A DNA stretch of 64,000 bases from Pedococcus sp031456495 (GCF_031456495.1 NZ_JAVDUW010000002.1:496001-560000), one strand, 5' to 3'; counted from the stretch's first letter, positions 26,559 to 36,029 are shown. Numbers and translations: made by a program. Notes: generated by a model not told the origin, from the letters alone.

Positions 26559-29500
26559 GCGGCCGGGGCAGCACGACGGACCTGCTCGCCGGGTCCGGAC
26601 GCGTCGCGAGCCGCGAGGCGGAGCCCTCCGCCGGGGGACCGGGACCGTCGCACACCGCGGTGTCGCTCGCCGACGCGCTCGGCCTGCCGCGGCCGACGAG
26701 CCAGCAGGCGGCGGTGATCGAGGCCCCGCCGGACCAGCCGCTGCTCGTGGTCGCCGGAGCCGGCTCGGGCAAGACCGAGACGATGACCAGCCGGGTCGTC
26801 TACCTCGTCGCCAACGGGTACGTCGACCCCGACCAGGTCCTCGGCCTGACCTTCACCCGCAAGGCCGCGACCGAGCTGGCCGAGCGGATCGGCCTGCGGC
26901 TGCGCCAGCTGCAGGCCAAGGGCGTGTGGACCCCGGCCGACACCGACGACGAGACCGGGGCCGAGGTGCTGGGGGGCACCCCCACCGTCTCGACATACCA
27001 CTCCTACGCGGGCCGGCTCGTGCGCGAGCACGCGCTGCGGCTTGGGTACGAGAGCGAGTCCCGGCTGCTGTCCGAGGCCGCTGCCTGGCAGTACGCCGCC
27101 GAGGTGGTCGCCGCCTACGACGGCCCCATGGACGACGTCAGCGGTGCCGAGGCCACGGTCGTGAACGCCGTCGTCGACCTGGCGGGCGAGCTCGCCGAGC
27201 ACCTGCGCACCCCGGCCGAGGTCTCGGCATACATCGCCCGGGTGGAGCAGGCGCTCGGCGCGCTGCCCTCGGGGTCCACCCGGGCGGCGGGACTGCTCAA
27301 GGGTGGCCGCGACCTGCTGGCCAACCTGCGGGCGCGTGCCGGCGTGCTGCCCATCGTCGAGCGCTACCTCGCGCTGAAGAAGTCGCGCGACGCCATGGAC
27401 TTCTCCGACCAGATGGCGCTCGCGGCGACCCTGGCCCGGACCTTCGACGACATCGGCGCGATCGAGCGGCAGCGCTACCGCGTGGTGCTGCTCGACGAGT
27501 TCCAGGACACCTCGGACGCCCAGCTGCAGCTGCTGCGCGCGCTCTTCGCGGCGCCCGGCGAGCCGGTGCGCGTGACGGCCGTCGGCGACCCCAACCAGTC
27601 GATCTACGGCTGGCGCGGCGCGAGCGCGACCACGCTGTCGGCCTTCCGCCAGGCGTTCCGCACCGGTCCCGACCCCGTGCCGAGGGTCCCGCTCACCACG
27701 AGCTGGCGCAACGACCGGCTCGTGCTCGACGTGGCCAACCGGGTCGCCGCCCCGCTGCGCGACACCTCCAGCGTGCAGGTCGAGCCGCTCGACGCGCGGG
27801 CCGACGCAGGACCCGGCCGGGTCGATGTCGCCCGCGTGGCGACGGTCCGCGAGGAGGCCGACCTCGTCGCCCGGTGGCTCGGCGAGCAGCGGCGCACAGG
27901 CTCGCGCTCGTTCGCGGTCCTGTGCCGCAAGCGGTCGCTGTTCGCGCCGGTCATCGACGCGCTGGAGCGCGCCGAGCTGCCGTACGAGGTCGTGGGCCTC
28001 GGCGGCCTGCTGCTCACGCCCGAGGTCGAGGACATCACCGCGCTGCTGCACGTCGTGCACGACCCCACCCGCGGCGACCAGCTCATGCGCCTGCTCACCG
28101 GGCCGCTGTGCCGCCTCGGCGCGGCCGACCTCGACGGGCTCATGGCCTGGGCCCGGCACCAGCAGGAGGTGCGCCTCGGCCACGGACGGCCCGAGCAGGA
28201 GGCCGCCGACGCGGACGCCGCCGACGGCGAGGCGCCCGAGCTCGGTGACGGCGACGCCGAGGCGGTCGGCGAGAGCGGAGTGCGCGACCAGTCGCCCGAC
28301 AGCTCCGACACGGCGAGCATCGTCGAAGCCGTCGACGACCTTCCCCGGCCCGGCTGGCGGAGCTGGGACGGCCGGCGGATCGGCGACACCGCCCTCCAGC
28401 GGCTGCACGGGCTCCAGCAGACCATCCGCCGGCTGCGCGGGCTCACGGCCCTGCCGCTGGCCGACCTCGTCGGCGAGGCCGAGCGTGCCCTCGGGCTCGA
28501 CATCGAGGTGCTCGCCCGGCCCGGGTACACCCCCAGCGTCGCCCGCGCCCACCTCGACGCCTTCGCCGACGTCGCCGCCACCTTCTCCATCAGCGCCGAC
28601 CGGCCCAACCTCGGCGGCTTCCTCGCGTGGCTCAAGGCGGCCCTCGACGAGGAGCGCGGGCTCGACAAGGGCTACGTCGAGCCGAAGGAGGGCGCGGTCC
28701 AGGTGCTCACCGTCCACGCGGCCAAGGGCCTGGAGTGGGACGCCGTCGCCGTGCCGGGCCTCGTCGAGGGCACGTTCCCCGACCTCCCGTACACCGTCAG
28801 CACGGTCCGGAACGGCGAGTGGTCCTGCAGCACCCCCAAGGACAAGGGCTGGACCGGCGGCCTGTCCGGCGGTGGCATCCCCTACGCGCTGCGTGGCGAC
28901 AGCGGTGGCCTGCCGGTGCTCGACTGGGAGGGCGCCACCGACACCAAGGACCTGGAGGCCAGGCTCCAGGACTTCGCGCTGCGCGGGGGCGAGCACGCCA
29001 TGGGCGAGGAGCGCCGGCTCGCCTACGTCGCGTTCACCCGGGCGAAGCGGGCGATGCTGCTGAGCGCACACGTCTGGGGGGACGCGAAGTCGCCCCGCGT
29101 GACCTCCCGCTTCCTGCTCGACGTGGTCGGGCGCGAGGGCGGGGAGGACCCGGCTGTTCCCGGCGTCCGCCCCCTCGCCTGGGTGGACATGCCCCCCACC
29201 GACGACCCCAGGGCGGTGACCAACCCGCTCGAGGCCGAGCAGCGGGTGGTGCAGTGGCCCGCGGACCCGCTCGCCGAGCGCCGGGCTGCGGTGGAGCGCG
29301 CCGCCGGCGCCGTCCGCGAGGCGATCGAGGCGTATGCCGCGAGCGGGCCACCGGAGCCGCAGGCGCCATCGCAGGGCGTCCTGCCCCTGCCGGGGGAGGG
29401 CGTCCCGGTGCTCGAGGAGGTGGAGCTGCTGCTCGCCGAGCGGCGTCGGCTGGCGGAGCGGGGCGACATCACGGTCCTGCTGCCCCGGCACCTGTCCGCC

Positions 29501-30070
29501 TCCGCGGTCGTGGCGCTCGCCACCGATCCGGACCGGTTCGCCACCTCGCTGCGCCGCCCGATGCCCGAGGCCCCCGCGCTGGCCGCGCGGCGCGGCACGG
29601 CGTTCCACGCCTGGATCGAGCAGCACTACGCCCGGGCCGCGATGGTCGACCTGCTCGAGCTGCCCGGCAGCGCCGACGAGGACCCCGCCGACGACGCCGA
29701 GCTGCCGAGCATGAAGGAGCGGTTCCTCGCCAGCGAGTGGGCCGAGCGGTCTCCGGTCGAGATCGAGATCGCGGTCGAGACGGTGCTCGACGGCATCGCG
29801 GTCCGCGGGCGCATCGACGCCGTCTTCCCGCGTGCCGGGGGCGGGTTCACGGTCGTGGACTGGAAGACCGGCCGCAAGCCCACGGGGGAGGTGGCGCGCA
29901 CCCGCGCGCTGCAGCTCGCGGCATACCGGGTGGCCTATGCCCGGTTGCGCGGGCTGGACGTGGAGGACGTCGACGCGGCCTTCTACTACGCGGGGACGGG
30001 CGAGACCGTGTGGCCGGAGCTGCCCGACGAGGACGAGCTCGTGGCGTTGCTCCGCTCGGTTCCCGAGTGA
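26555..30070 (+). CDS. adnB: AdnB subunit of the AdnAB helicase-nuclease
   Basis: A 1171-residue UvrD-like motor with a C-terminal RecB nuclease. Walker A is AGAGSGKT (67-74), motif II is LLDEFQDTS (about 312-320), followed by GDPNQSIYGWRGA, motif IV-VI elements VLTVHAAKGLEWD and RLAYVAFTRAKRAML. The nuclease module near residue 1100 reads VRGRIDAVF and VVDWKTGRK. It has no Fe-S cysteines, unlike AdnA. It starts GTG inside the adnA stop region (4-bp overlap), so the subunits are co-translated. As recalled from mycobacteria, AdnB provides the main translocase. An acidic insertion (about residues 545-590) is rich in Ala, Asp and Glu. Confidence 0.95.
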   Translation: MSGRGSTTDLLAGSGRVASREAEPSAGGPGPSHTAVSLADALGLPRPTSQQAAVIEAPPDQPLLVVAGAGSGKTETMTSRVVYLVANGYVDPDQVLGLTFTRKAATELAERIGLRLRQLQAKGVWTPADTDDETGAEVLGGTPTVSTYHSYAGRLVREHALRLGYESESRLLSEAAAWQYAAEVVAAYDGPMDDVSGAEATVVNAVVDLAGELAEHLRTPAEVSAYIARVEQALGALPSGSTRAAGLLKGGRDLLANLRARAGVLPIVERYLALKKSRDAMDFSDQMALAATLARTFDDIGAIERQRYRVVLLDEFQDTSDAQLQLLRALFAAPGEPVRVTAVGDPNQSIYGWRGASATTLSAFRQAFRTGPDPVPRVPLTTSWRNDRLVLDVANRVAAPLRDTSSVQVEPLDARADAGPGRVDVARVATVREEADLVARWLGEQRRTGSRSFAVLCRKRSLFAPVIDALERAELPYEVVGLGGLLLTPEVEDITALLHVVHDPTRGDQLMRLLTGPLCRLGAADLDGLMAWARHQQEVRLGHGRPEQEAADADAADGEAPELGDGDAEAVGESGVRDQSPDSSDTASIVEAVDDLPRPGWRSWDGRRIGDTALQRLHGLQQTIRRLRGLTALPLADLVGEAERALGLDIEVLARPGYTPSVARAHLDAFADVAATFSISADRPNLGGFLAWLKAALDEERGLDKGYVEPKEGAVQVLTVHAAKGLEWDAVAVPGLVEGTFPDLPYTVSTVRNGEWSCSTPKDKGWTGGLSGGGIPYALRGDSGGLPVLDWEGATDTKDLEARLQDFALRGGEHAMGEERRLAYVAFTRAKRAMLLSAHVWGDAKSPRVTSRFLLDVVGREGGEDPAVPGVRPLAWVDMPPTDDPRAVTNPLEAEQRVVQWPADPLAERRAAVERAAGAVREAIEAYAASGPPEPQAPSQGVLPLPGEGVPVLEEVELLLAERRRLAERGDITVLLPRHLSASAVVALATDPDRFATSLRRPMPEAPALAARRGTAFHAWIEQHYARAAMVDLLELPGSADEDPADDAELPSMKERFLASEWAERSPVEIEIAVETVLDGIAVRGRIDAVFPRAGGGFTVVDWKTGRKPTGEVARTRALQLAAYRVAYARLRGLDVEDVDAAFYYAGTGETVWPELPDEDELVALLRSVPE

Positions 30071-30131
30071 GTGCGGGATGCTGCGGTGCCGCCGCCGGAC
30101 CGGGGCGGCACCGGACGGCAGGAGGAAGGAC

Positions 30132-30608
30132 GTGGCGGGCGTGACGCGGGTGGAGTGGGGGCCGGTCGTCGAGGCGGTCGAGGCGGCGCAGCGGGGTGAC
30201 GCGGCGTCCGCCCGGGCGACGCTGGAGCGTCGCTGGCAGGAGTCGGCGCCGGAGGAGCACGCGGTGCGGTGCGTGGTTGCGCACTACCTCGCCGACCTGC
30301 AGGACGACCTGGACGCCGAGATCGCGTGGGACGAGCGGGCGCTGGAGTCCCTGCCGCACGTGCGCGACGAGGACGTGGCCGGGCTGGGCATCGCGTCGGC
30401 GGCGGGGTTCGCGCCGTCACTGCACCTCAACCTCGGCGACGGCTACCTGCGCCGCGGGGACGTCGACCTGGCGCGCCGGCACCTCGACGCCGGGACCCGG
30501 ACGCTCGGGGCGCTCGGCGAGGACCCCTACGGCGTGATGATCCGCCGCGGGTTCGAGCGCCTGGCGACCCGGATCGAGTCACCCGACGCCCTGCCGCGGC
30601 GGCGCTGA
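30132..30608 (+). CDS. Hypothetical TPR-like protein
   Basis: A 158-residue soluble, helical protein with alternating Ala-rich helices. Pairs such as HLNLGDGYLRRGDVDLARRH look like one tetratricopeptide repeat. It starts from GTG 30132 with a strong AGGAGG six bases upstream, 61 bases after adnB. The function is unknown; a protein-protein interaction role is a guess from the fold. It may be co-transcribed with adnAB, but there is no overlap. Confidence 0.65.
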   Translation: MAGVTRVEWGPVVEAVEAAQRGDAASARATLERRWQESAPEEHAVRCVVAHYLADLQDDLDAEIAWDERALESLPHVRDEDVAGLGIASAAGFAPSLHLNLGDGYLRRGDVDLARRHLDAGTRTLGALGEDPYGVMIRRGFERLATRIESPDALPRRR

Positions 30609-30614
30609 GCGACG

Positions 30615-30647
30615 GGGCAGCCTGCGCCCCGAAGGAGCGTGCTGCCC
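30615..30647. terminator. Weak hairpin between convergent genes
   Basis: GGGCAGC pairs with GCTGCCC over a 19-base loop. It sits in the 44-base gap between the TPR-like gene and the phosphotransferase gene. Confidence 0.4.
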
Positions 30648-30652
30648 GGCGC

Positions 30653-32191
30653 TCAGGCCCGTGGGTCGTAGCCCGGCTCGAAGTCCGGGCCCGGATCGTC
30701 GCCCTCGACGGGCCGCGGGCGGCGCAGCGGGCTGACGTCGATCTCGGCCGTCTCCTCGGCCCCTCCGGAGCTCGCGGGCGGCACCTCCGAGCCCGCCGGT
30801 TCGGGTTCGGGCTCGTCCTCGATCCCGAACTCGTTGGGGGTCGAGGTCGCATCCTCCGTCCGGTCGCCGAACATGGCGTCGTCCTGCGCCCGCTCGCCGG
30901 CCGCGACCCTGTCGGTTTCCGCATCTGCCTCGACGTCCTCGCCCGGGACTACGCGGTCGCCGAACATCGTCTCCACGTCGTCGTCCTGCTCCCGCTCGAC
31001 CGCGGCGGTGTCGCCGCCGGCAGGGGTGCGGTCGCCGAACATCGTCTCGACGTCCTCGTCCAGCTCGCGGGCAGCGGCCTCGGGCTCGACCCGGCCGGGT
31101 GCCGCGGTCTCGACGTCCTCGTCGAGCTCAGGGTCGCCGAACATCGTCTCCACGTCGTCCTCGAGGTCGTCGTCCTCGTCGGACAGCTCCGGCGGCACGA
31201 GCACCGGGCGGGTGGTGTGCGCGGGACGCAGGCCCGTGCGGCGGTAGTCGTTGGCCGACTCCTCCTCCGCGTGCAGCCGGTTCTCGAGCCGCCGCAGCGA
31301 GGCGGCGCAGCGCTCCATCACGAGGCGGTCCCCGGCGGCGACGGCCCCCATGAGGTCGCCGAGCACTCGCATCTCCCCGGACAGCCGGGCGCGCTGGAGC
31401 AGGTGCGGGTCCGGCCGCTCGACCCGCGCGTGCGCGTAGGCCTCGAGCAGGGAGTCGACGGCGGCCGGGCTGGCGGCCGTGACGAGGGCCGCGAAGTCGT
31501 CGGCGGGGTCCGCGACCTTCGCGTCCTCCCAGCCGGTGAAGGCCTTGACCCGGCCCGTGCTGGCGTCCTGCTCGTCGTCGAAGACCACGAGCACCTGGTC
31601 CCCGGTGAGGTCGCCGTGCGTGGGGGTCGGCGCGAACCGCCACAGCGCGACGTCCTCGAGCTGGCGCTCCCAGCGGGACAGCAGCGCGGTGGGGACGTGG
31701 CCGGTGGTGGCTGCGCGGTCGAGCTCGCTCAGCCGGCGCGTCCGGTAGGTGTCGGCGTCGTACGCCGGCAGCCCGGCCTCGTCGAACAGCTGGTGGTCGG
31801 CGTTGTGCAGCGCCGCGATGGCCCGGCCCAGCTCGGCGGTGAGGCCGGGCCCGGCGGGGAGCTGGGAGAAGTCGATGGGGCGCCCCGGCAGGTACGGGTA
31901 GATCGCAGCGCGGCCGCCCTCCTTGAGAGCGGCGAAGCCCTTGGGGGTCGGCACCCCGAACGGGAGGCGACGGGCCAGCAGGGCGAGCAGGCCGAACGTG
32001 GCCTCCATCTGCGCGGCGGCCGCCTGGCTCCGCGGCACCCGCACCACCCACCGGCGGTGTTGCGTGTCCTGCACGAACGCCACGTCGTAGTGCTGGTCGG
32101 GCACGCCGGGCACGGCCTCGACGCTGGCGGGGTCGAGGCCGGGTACGGCCGCGCTGGCGAGCGCAGCGAGGAACAGGGGGCTGCGGTCCAC
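30653..32191 (-). CDS. Macrolide-phosphotransferase-like protein with acidic repeat tail
   Basis: A 512-residue protein. Residues about 1-330 have the aminoglycoside/macrolide phosphotransferase fold: RWVVRVPRS near the nucleotide site, THGDLTGDQVLV as the catalytic loop, and FTGWEDAKVADPADDF where the metal-binding IDW/DFG aspartate should be. At that point Gly replaces Asp, and the loop Asn is Gln, so catalysis is doubtful. Residues about 340-512 are acidic and disordered, with four copies of a DVETMFGD-type repeat (the last shortened to DDAMFGD). GTG 32191 follows TACGGT by six bases, and that box overlaps a CGGCATAC octamer. It is divergent from nudC. Confidence 0.8.
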   Translation of the reverse strand: MDRSPLFLAALASAAVPGLDPASVEAVPGVPDQHYDVAFVQDTQHRRWVVRVPRSQAAAAQMEATFGLLALLARRLPFGVPTPKGFAALKEGGRAAIYPYLPGRPIDFSQLPAGPGLTAELGRAIAALHNADHQLFDEAGLPAYDADTYRTRRLSELDRAATTGHVPTALLSRWERQLEDVALWRFAPTPTHGDLTGDQVLVVFDDEQDASTGRVKAFTGWEDAKVADPADDFAALVTAASPAAVDSLLEAYAHARVERPDPHLLQRARLSGEMRVLGDLMGAVAAGDRLVMERCAASLRRLENRLHAEEESANDYRRTGLRPAHTTRPVLVPPELSDEDDDLEDDVETMFGDPELDEDVETAAPGRVEPEAAARELDEDVETMFGDRTPAGGDTAAVEREQDDDVETMFGDRVVPGEDVEADAETDRVAAGERAQDDAMFGDRTEDATSTPNEFGIEDEPEPEPAGSEVPPASSGGAEETAEIDVSPLRRPRPVEGDDPGPDFEPGYDPRA

Positions 32192-32232
32192 ACCGTCACC
32201 GTATGCCGTGGTGGCACGCCTAGGGTGGAGGC

Positions 32233-33186
32233 GTGGGCCGACCTGCTGAAACTCTTGCCAATGTCACCCTGGCCGGGTCCGGCCTCGACCGTCGGGCGGA
32301 GCTGCGCACCGACCGCCACCTGCTGGGACGCCTGCTCGCCGTCCCGGACACCCGGGTGCTCGAGCTCCGGGGAGACCGGGTCGCCGCCGACGAGGGGCCG
32401 GACGGTGCACGCCTGCGCCTCCGGCCGCCGGAGGCCTCCGACGGCGGGAGGTTGGCGGTGTTCCTCGGTGCCGACGCCCGTGACGTCATGTACGTCGGCG
32501 TCGTGGGCGACCCTCTCCCGCACGAGGACGGGGCCGGCGGCTCGGGTCCGGCGACGGGCGGTGAGGGGGACGGGCTGGTGACGCTGCGCCACGTGGCGGC
32601 CGACCTCGACGACCTCGAGGCGGGCATGTTCGCCACCCTGCTCGCCCTGGCCAACTGGCACCGGTCCCACGGCCACTGCGCGCGGTGTGGGGCCGCGACC
32701 CAGCCCCAGCAGTCCGGCTGGGTGCGGCGGTGCACCAACGAGGGCAGCGAGCACTACCCGCGCACCGACGTCGCCGTCATCATGTCCGTCGTCGACGAGC
32801 AGGACCGGCTGCTGATGGCCCAGGGGGCGGGCTGGGGGACCGGCCGCTACTCGGTGCTGGCAGGCTTCCTCGAGCCGGGCGAGAGCCTGGCGCAGGCGGT
32901 GGCCCGGGAGGTGCGCGAGGAGGTCGGGCTCGAGGTCTTCGACGTGCAGTACCTCGGTGACCAGCCGTGGCCGTTCCCCACCTCGCTGATGGTGGGCTTC
33001 ACCGCGCGGGCCGACAGCGGTGCGCTGCGCCTGCAGGAGAGCGAGATCGCCGACGCCCGCTGGTTCACCCGCGACGAGGTCCGCGCGGGGGTAGCCGACG
33101 GCTCGCTGGCCGTCTCGTCCCGCCTGTCGATCTCGCGCCGGCTGGTCGAGCACTGGCTCGGCCACGAGATCACCGGGGTCCGCTGA
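32233..33186 (+). CDS. nudC: NADH pyrophosphatase (NAD+ diphosphatase)
   Basis: A 317-residue Nudix enzyme that cleaves NAD(H) to NMN(H) and AMP and can remove NAD caps from RNA. The Nudix box GFLEPGESLAQAVAREVREEVGLEV is complete (read here as its 23-residue signature), followed by the NudC-specific QPWPFPTSLM. The zinc ribbon is incomplete: CARCG is intact but the second pair reads CTNEGSEHYPR with one cysteine, so Glu stands where the fourth ligand should be. GTG 32233 follows TAGGGT by six bases (leaderless). Confidence 0.94.
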   Translation: MGRPAETLANVTLAGSGLDRRAELRTDRHLLGRLLAVPDTRVLELRGDRVAADEGPDGARLRLRPPEASDGGRLAVFLGADARDVMYVGVVGDPLPHEDGAGGSGPATGGEGDGLVTLRHVAADLDDLEAGMFATLLALANWHRSHGHCARCGAATQPQQSGWVRRCTNEGSEHYPRTDVAVIMSVVDEQDRLLMAQGAGWGTGRYSVLAGFLEPGESLAQAVAREVREEVGLEVFDVQYLGDQPWPFPTSLMVGFTARADSGALRLQESEIADARWFTRDEVRAGVADGSLAVSSRLSISRRLVEHWLGHEITGVR

Positions 33187-33234
33187 CCGTCCCGGCGCAC
33201 GAGGCGACCGACGGCGGGGTGCCGGGCGCGCGAA

Positions 33235-33260
33235 CGGCCGGCCCCACCAGGGACCGGCCG
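33235..33260. terminator. Bidirectional terminator
   Basis: An 11-bp stem (CGGCCGGCCCC against GGGACCGGCCG) with an ACCA loop between convergent nudC and mycoredoxin genes. Confidence 0.65.
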
Positions 33261-33280
33261 ACCGCGGCGCCGCGCCTCCG

Positions 33281-33544
33281 TCAGGAGGCCAGGCGCTTCT
33301 TGACCTCGTTGATGCTCGGGTTGGTCGCCGCCGAGCCGTCCGGGAAGAGCAGCGTCGGGACGGTCTGGTTGCCGTCGTTGACGTCCATGACGAAGGCGAC
33401 GGCCTCGGGCTCCTCCTCGATGTTCACCTCGGTGAACGGGATGCCCTCGCGGCCCATCTGCGCCTTGAGGCGGTTGCAGTAGCCGCACCAGGAGGTGCTG
33501 AACATCGTCACGGAACCGGGGGCCGGGGCCTTGGGAGTGCTCAT
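33281..33544 (-). CDS. Mycoredoxin/glutaredoxin-like protein
   Basis: An 87-residue thioredoxin-fold oxidoreductase. The active site is WCGYC (residues 19-23), the CGYC type found in mycoredoxin-1, and the cis-proline motif is QTVPTLLF. It probably reduces mixed disulfides with mycothiol in this actinobacterium. Its position between nudC and uvrD2 matches Rv3198A. An AAGGAA site precedes the ATG by about ten bases. The divergent gap to uvrD2 has the inverted repeat GTCAC-N5-GTGAC at 33615-33629. Confidence 0.92.
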   Translation of the reverse strand: MSTPKAPAPGSVTMFSTSWCGYCNRLKAQMGREGIPFTEVNIEEEPEAVAFVMDVNDGNQTVPTLLFPDGSAATNPSINEVKKRLAS

Positions 33545-33711
33545 GTGGTGTCGTTTCCTTCGTGGTGCCGGGGGCCTTCAGGTCTGCCAACCCAACGAGG
33601 CGGCCGGTTGTTCCGTCACGCGCTGTGACCCCGGCGACCCTCCCTTCACCGGACAGCACGGCTGGGGACGGCCCCGTTGGCTCGTCGGGGGCCGCCCCTA
33701 GGATCGGGACG

Positions 33712-35880
33712 ATGCCCAGCCAGCCCACGCCCCCCACCCCCGACGAGGTGCTCGCAGCCCTCGACCCCGAGCAGCGCGAGGTGGCCGCCAACCCGCTGGG
33801 CCCGATGTGCGTCCTGGCCGGCGCCGGCACCGGCAAGACCCGCGCCATCACCCACCGCATCGCCTACGGCGCCCACTCCGGCGCCTACCAGCCGCAGCGC
33901 GTCCTGGCCGTCACCTTCACTGCCCGGGCCGCGGGGGAGATGCGCACCCGCCTGCGGGACCTCGGTGTGGGCGGAGTCCAGGCCCGGACCTTCCACGCCG
34001 CAGCCCTGCGCCAGCTGCACTACTTCTGGCCGCAGGCCATCGGGGGCGCCGCGCCCGAGGTCATGAGCCAGAAGGCCGCCGCCGTCGCGCAGGCCGCCGC
34101 GTCGCTGCGGCTCGACCTCGCCCGCGACCGCACCGCCGTCCGCGACCTCGCCGCAGAGATCGAGTGGGCCAAGGTCTCCATGCTGACGCCCGAGACGTAT
34201 GCCGCCGGCGCCGGTGCCGCGCGCCGGGAGCCCCCGGGCCTGGACGCCACGGCGATGGCGCGCGTGCTGGAGGCGTACGAGCAGGTCAAGACCGCGCGCG
34301 GGGTCATCGACTTCGAGGACGTCCTGCTCCTCACGGTGGGCATCCTCGACGAGCGGGACGACATCGCCCGCACGGTGCGTCAGCAGTACCGCCACTTCGT
34401 CGTGGACGAGTACCAGGACGTCAACGCGCTCCAGCAGCGCCTGCTCGACCTGTGGGTGGGGGAGCGTACCGACCTGTGCGTGGTCGGCGACCCGGCCCAG
34501 ACGATCTACTCCTTCACCGGGGCGAGTCCTCGGCACCTGCTCGGTTTCCCGGTGACCCGCCCGGAGGCCCGGGTGGTCCGGCTCGTGCGCAACTACCGCT
34601 CGACCCCGCAGGTCGTCGAGCTCGCGAACCTGGTCGTGCGCGGCCCCTCCGGTGCCATGCGCAGCAACGCCGTGACCCTGCAGGCGCAGTCGCCCGCCGG
34701 GCCCCCGCCCGCGCTGACCGCGCACCCCGACGACCCGGCCGAGGCCGCCGCCGTCGCCGCCGAGATCGCCCAGCGGATCGCGGCGGGGGTGCCCGCGTCG
34801 CAGATCGCGGTGCTGTTCCGCACCAACGGCCAGTCCGAGGCGTTCGAGTCCGCCCTGGCGGAGCAGGACGTCCCGTACCTCGTGCGCGGCGGCGAACGCT
34901 TCTTCGCCCGCCGCGAGGTCCGCGACGCGGTCCTGCTCATGCGCGGGGCCGCACGCTCCGACGACGGGTCGACCCCGCTGCCCGACCTCGTCCGCGACGT
35001 GCTCGTCGGCGCCGGGTGGAGCCGGGAGGCGCCCACGGCCGGCGGGGCCCAGCGGGAGCGGTGGGAGTCCCTGGCGGCGCTGGCGACGCTCGCCGACGAC
35101 CTCGTCGCCACGACCCCGGACGCCCGGCTCCCCGACTTCGTCCGCGAGCTCGACGAGCGGGCCGCCGCCCAGCACGCGCCGGCGGTGCAGGGAGTGACCC
35201 TCGCGTCGCTGCACGCCGCCAAGGGCCTGGAGTGGGACGTCGTCTTCCTCGTCGGGTGCTCGGACGGCTACCTGCCGATCACCATGGCGGAGACGCCGGA
35301 GGCCATCGAGGAGGAGCGCCGGCTGCTGTACGTCGGGGTCACCCGTGCCCGGCGCGAGCTGCGCATCTCCTGGTCGGGCGCCCGCACCCCGGGTGCCCGC
35401 GCCAGCCGTCGCCCGTCGCGGTTCCTCGACGGGGCCGCGGCAGTCCTCGGCGAGGGCGCGCGCTCGCAGCCGAAGTCGAAGGCCTCCGCCGGCGGCCGCC
35501 GGTCCGGCAAGCCGTCGCGCCCGGCGCTGCCGGTGCACTGCCGCTCGTGCGGCACCGAGCTCACCACCGCGGGGCAGCGGACCACCGGTCGCTGCGACGA
35601 CTGCCCGCCGACGTATGCCGAGGGCACGTTCGAGAAGCTGCGCGCCTGGCGGCTGGCGGTCGCCAAGGAGGCCAGCGTGCCGGCATACGTCGTGTTCACG
35701 GACGCGACGCTGACGGCGATCGCCGAGCGCGAGCCCGGCACCGAGGGGGAGCTGGCGCAGATCTCCGGCGTCGGGGTGCGCAAGCTCGGCATGTACGGCG
35801 AGCAGGTCCTCGCCCTCATGGGTGGTGCCGAAGTCGATACGGTGCTCGAAATGCGTTCTGCCGCAACGGAATCCGACTAA
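33712..35880 (+). CDS. uvrD2: ATP-dependent DNA helicase UvrD2
   Basis: A 722-residue SF1A helicase. Motifs: AGAGTGKT (Walker A), VDEYQDVNALQQ (motif II), GDPAQTIYSFTGA, VRNYRSTPQV, LASLHAAKGLEWD and LLYVGVTRARREL. The C-terminus carries the tetracysteine motif CRSCGTEL...CDDCPP and a terminal HRDC domain ending in ISGVGVRKLGMYGEQVLALM. Both are hallmarks of UvrD2, which is essential in mycobacteria and needs the tetracysteine element for full activity. ATG 33712 follows TAGGAT by seven bases (leaderless). The gene lies just before the whiB7 leader, as in mycobacteria. Confidence 0.95.
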   Translation: MPSQPTPPTPDEVLAALDPEQREVAANPLGPMCVLAGAGTGKTRAITHRIAYGAHSGAYQPQRVLAVTFTARAAGEMRTRLRDLGVGGVQARTFHAAALRQLHYFWPQAIGGAAPEVMSQKAAAVAQAAASLRLDLARDRTAVRDLAAEIEWAKVSMLTPETYAAGAGAARREPPGLDATAMARVLEAYEQVKTARGVIDFEDVLLLTVGILDERDDIARTVRQQYRHFVVDEYQDVNALQQRLLDLWVGERTDLCVVGDPAQTIYSFTGASPRHLLGFPVTRPEARVVRLVRNYRSTPQVVELANLVVRGPSGAMRSNAVTLQAQSPAGPPPALTAHPDDPAEAAAVAAEIAQRIAAGVPASQIAVLFRTNGQSEAFESALAEQDVPYLVRGGERFFARREVRDAVLLMRGAARSDDGSTPLPDLVRDVLVGAGWSREAPTAGGAQRERWESLAALATLADDLVATTPDARLPDFVRELDERAAAQHAPAVQGVTLASLHAAKGLEWDVVFLVGCSDGYLPITMAETPEAIEEERRLLYVGVTRARRELRISWSGARTPGARASRRPSRFLDGAAAVLGEGARSQPKSKASAGGRRSGKPSRPALPVHCRSCGTELTTAGQRTTGRCDDCPPTYAEGTFEKLRAWRLAVAKEASVPAYVVFTDATLTAIAEREPGTEGELAQISGVGVRKLGMYGEQVLALMGGAEVDTVLEMRSAATESD

Positions 35881-35885
35881 CAGAC

Positions 35886-35956
35886 GGAAAACTTGCAGGA
35901 AAGTTCCGGAAATCCCGGAAAATGCGTTGCCGCCCTCCGGAGCGGTCCCCTACTCT
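35886..35956 (+). promoter_or_regulatory. Promoter of the whiB7 leader transcript
   Basis: TTGCCG (35927-35932) and TACTCT (35951-35956) are 18 bases apart. AAAAT (35919-35923) lies three bases before the -35, the kind of AT-rich patch that WhiB7 recognises at its targets, so autoregulation is plausible. Four GGAAA repeats at 35886, 35898, 35908 and 35917 precede it at close to one helical turn each. Confidence 0.6.
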
Positions 35957-36029
35957 TGAGGGACGCACAGCCCAGCCGTCGCGCGCGACGTGCTGGGGAC
36001 CGACGGAACAGACGAAGGAGGCTGGCCCC

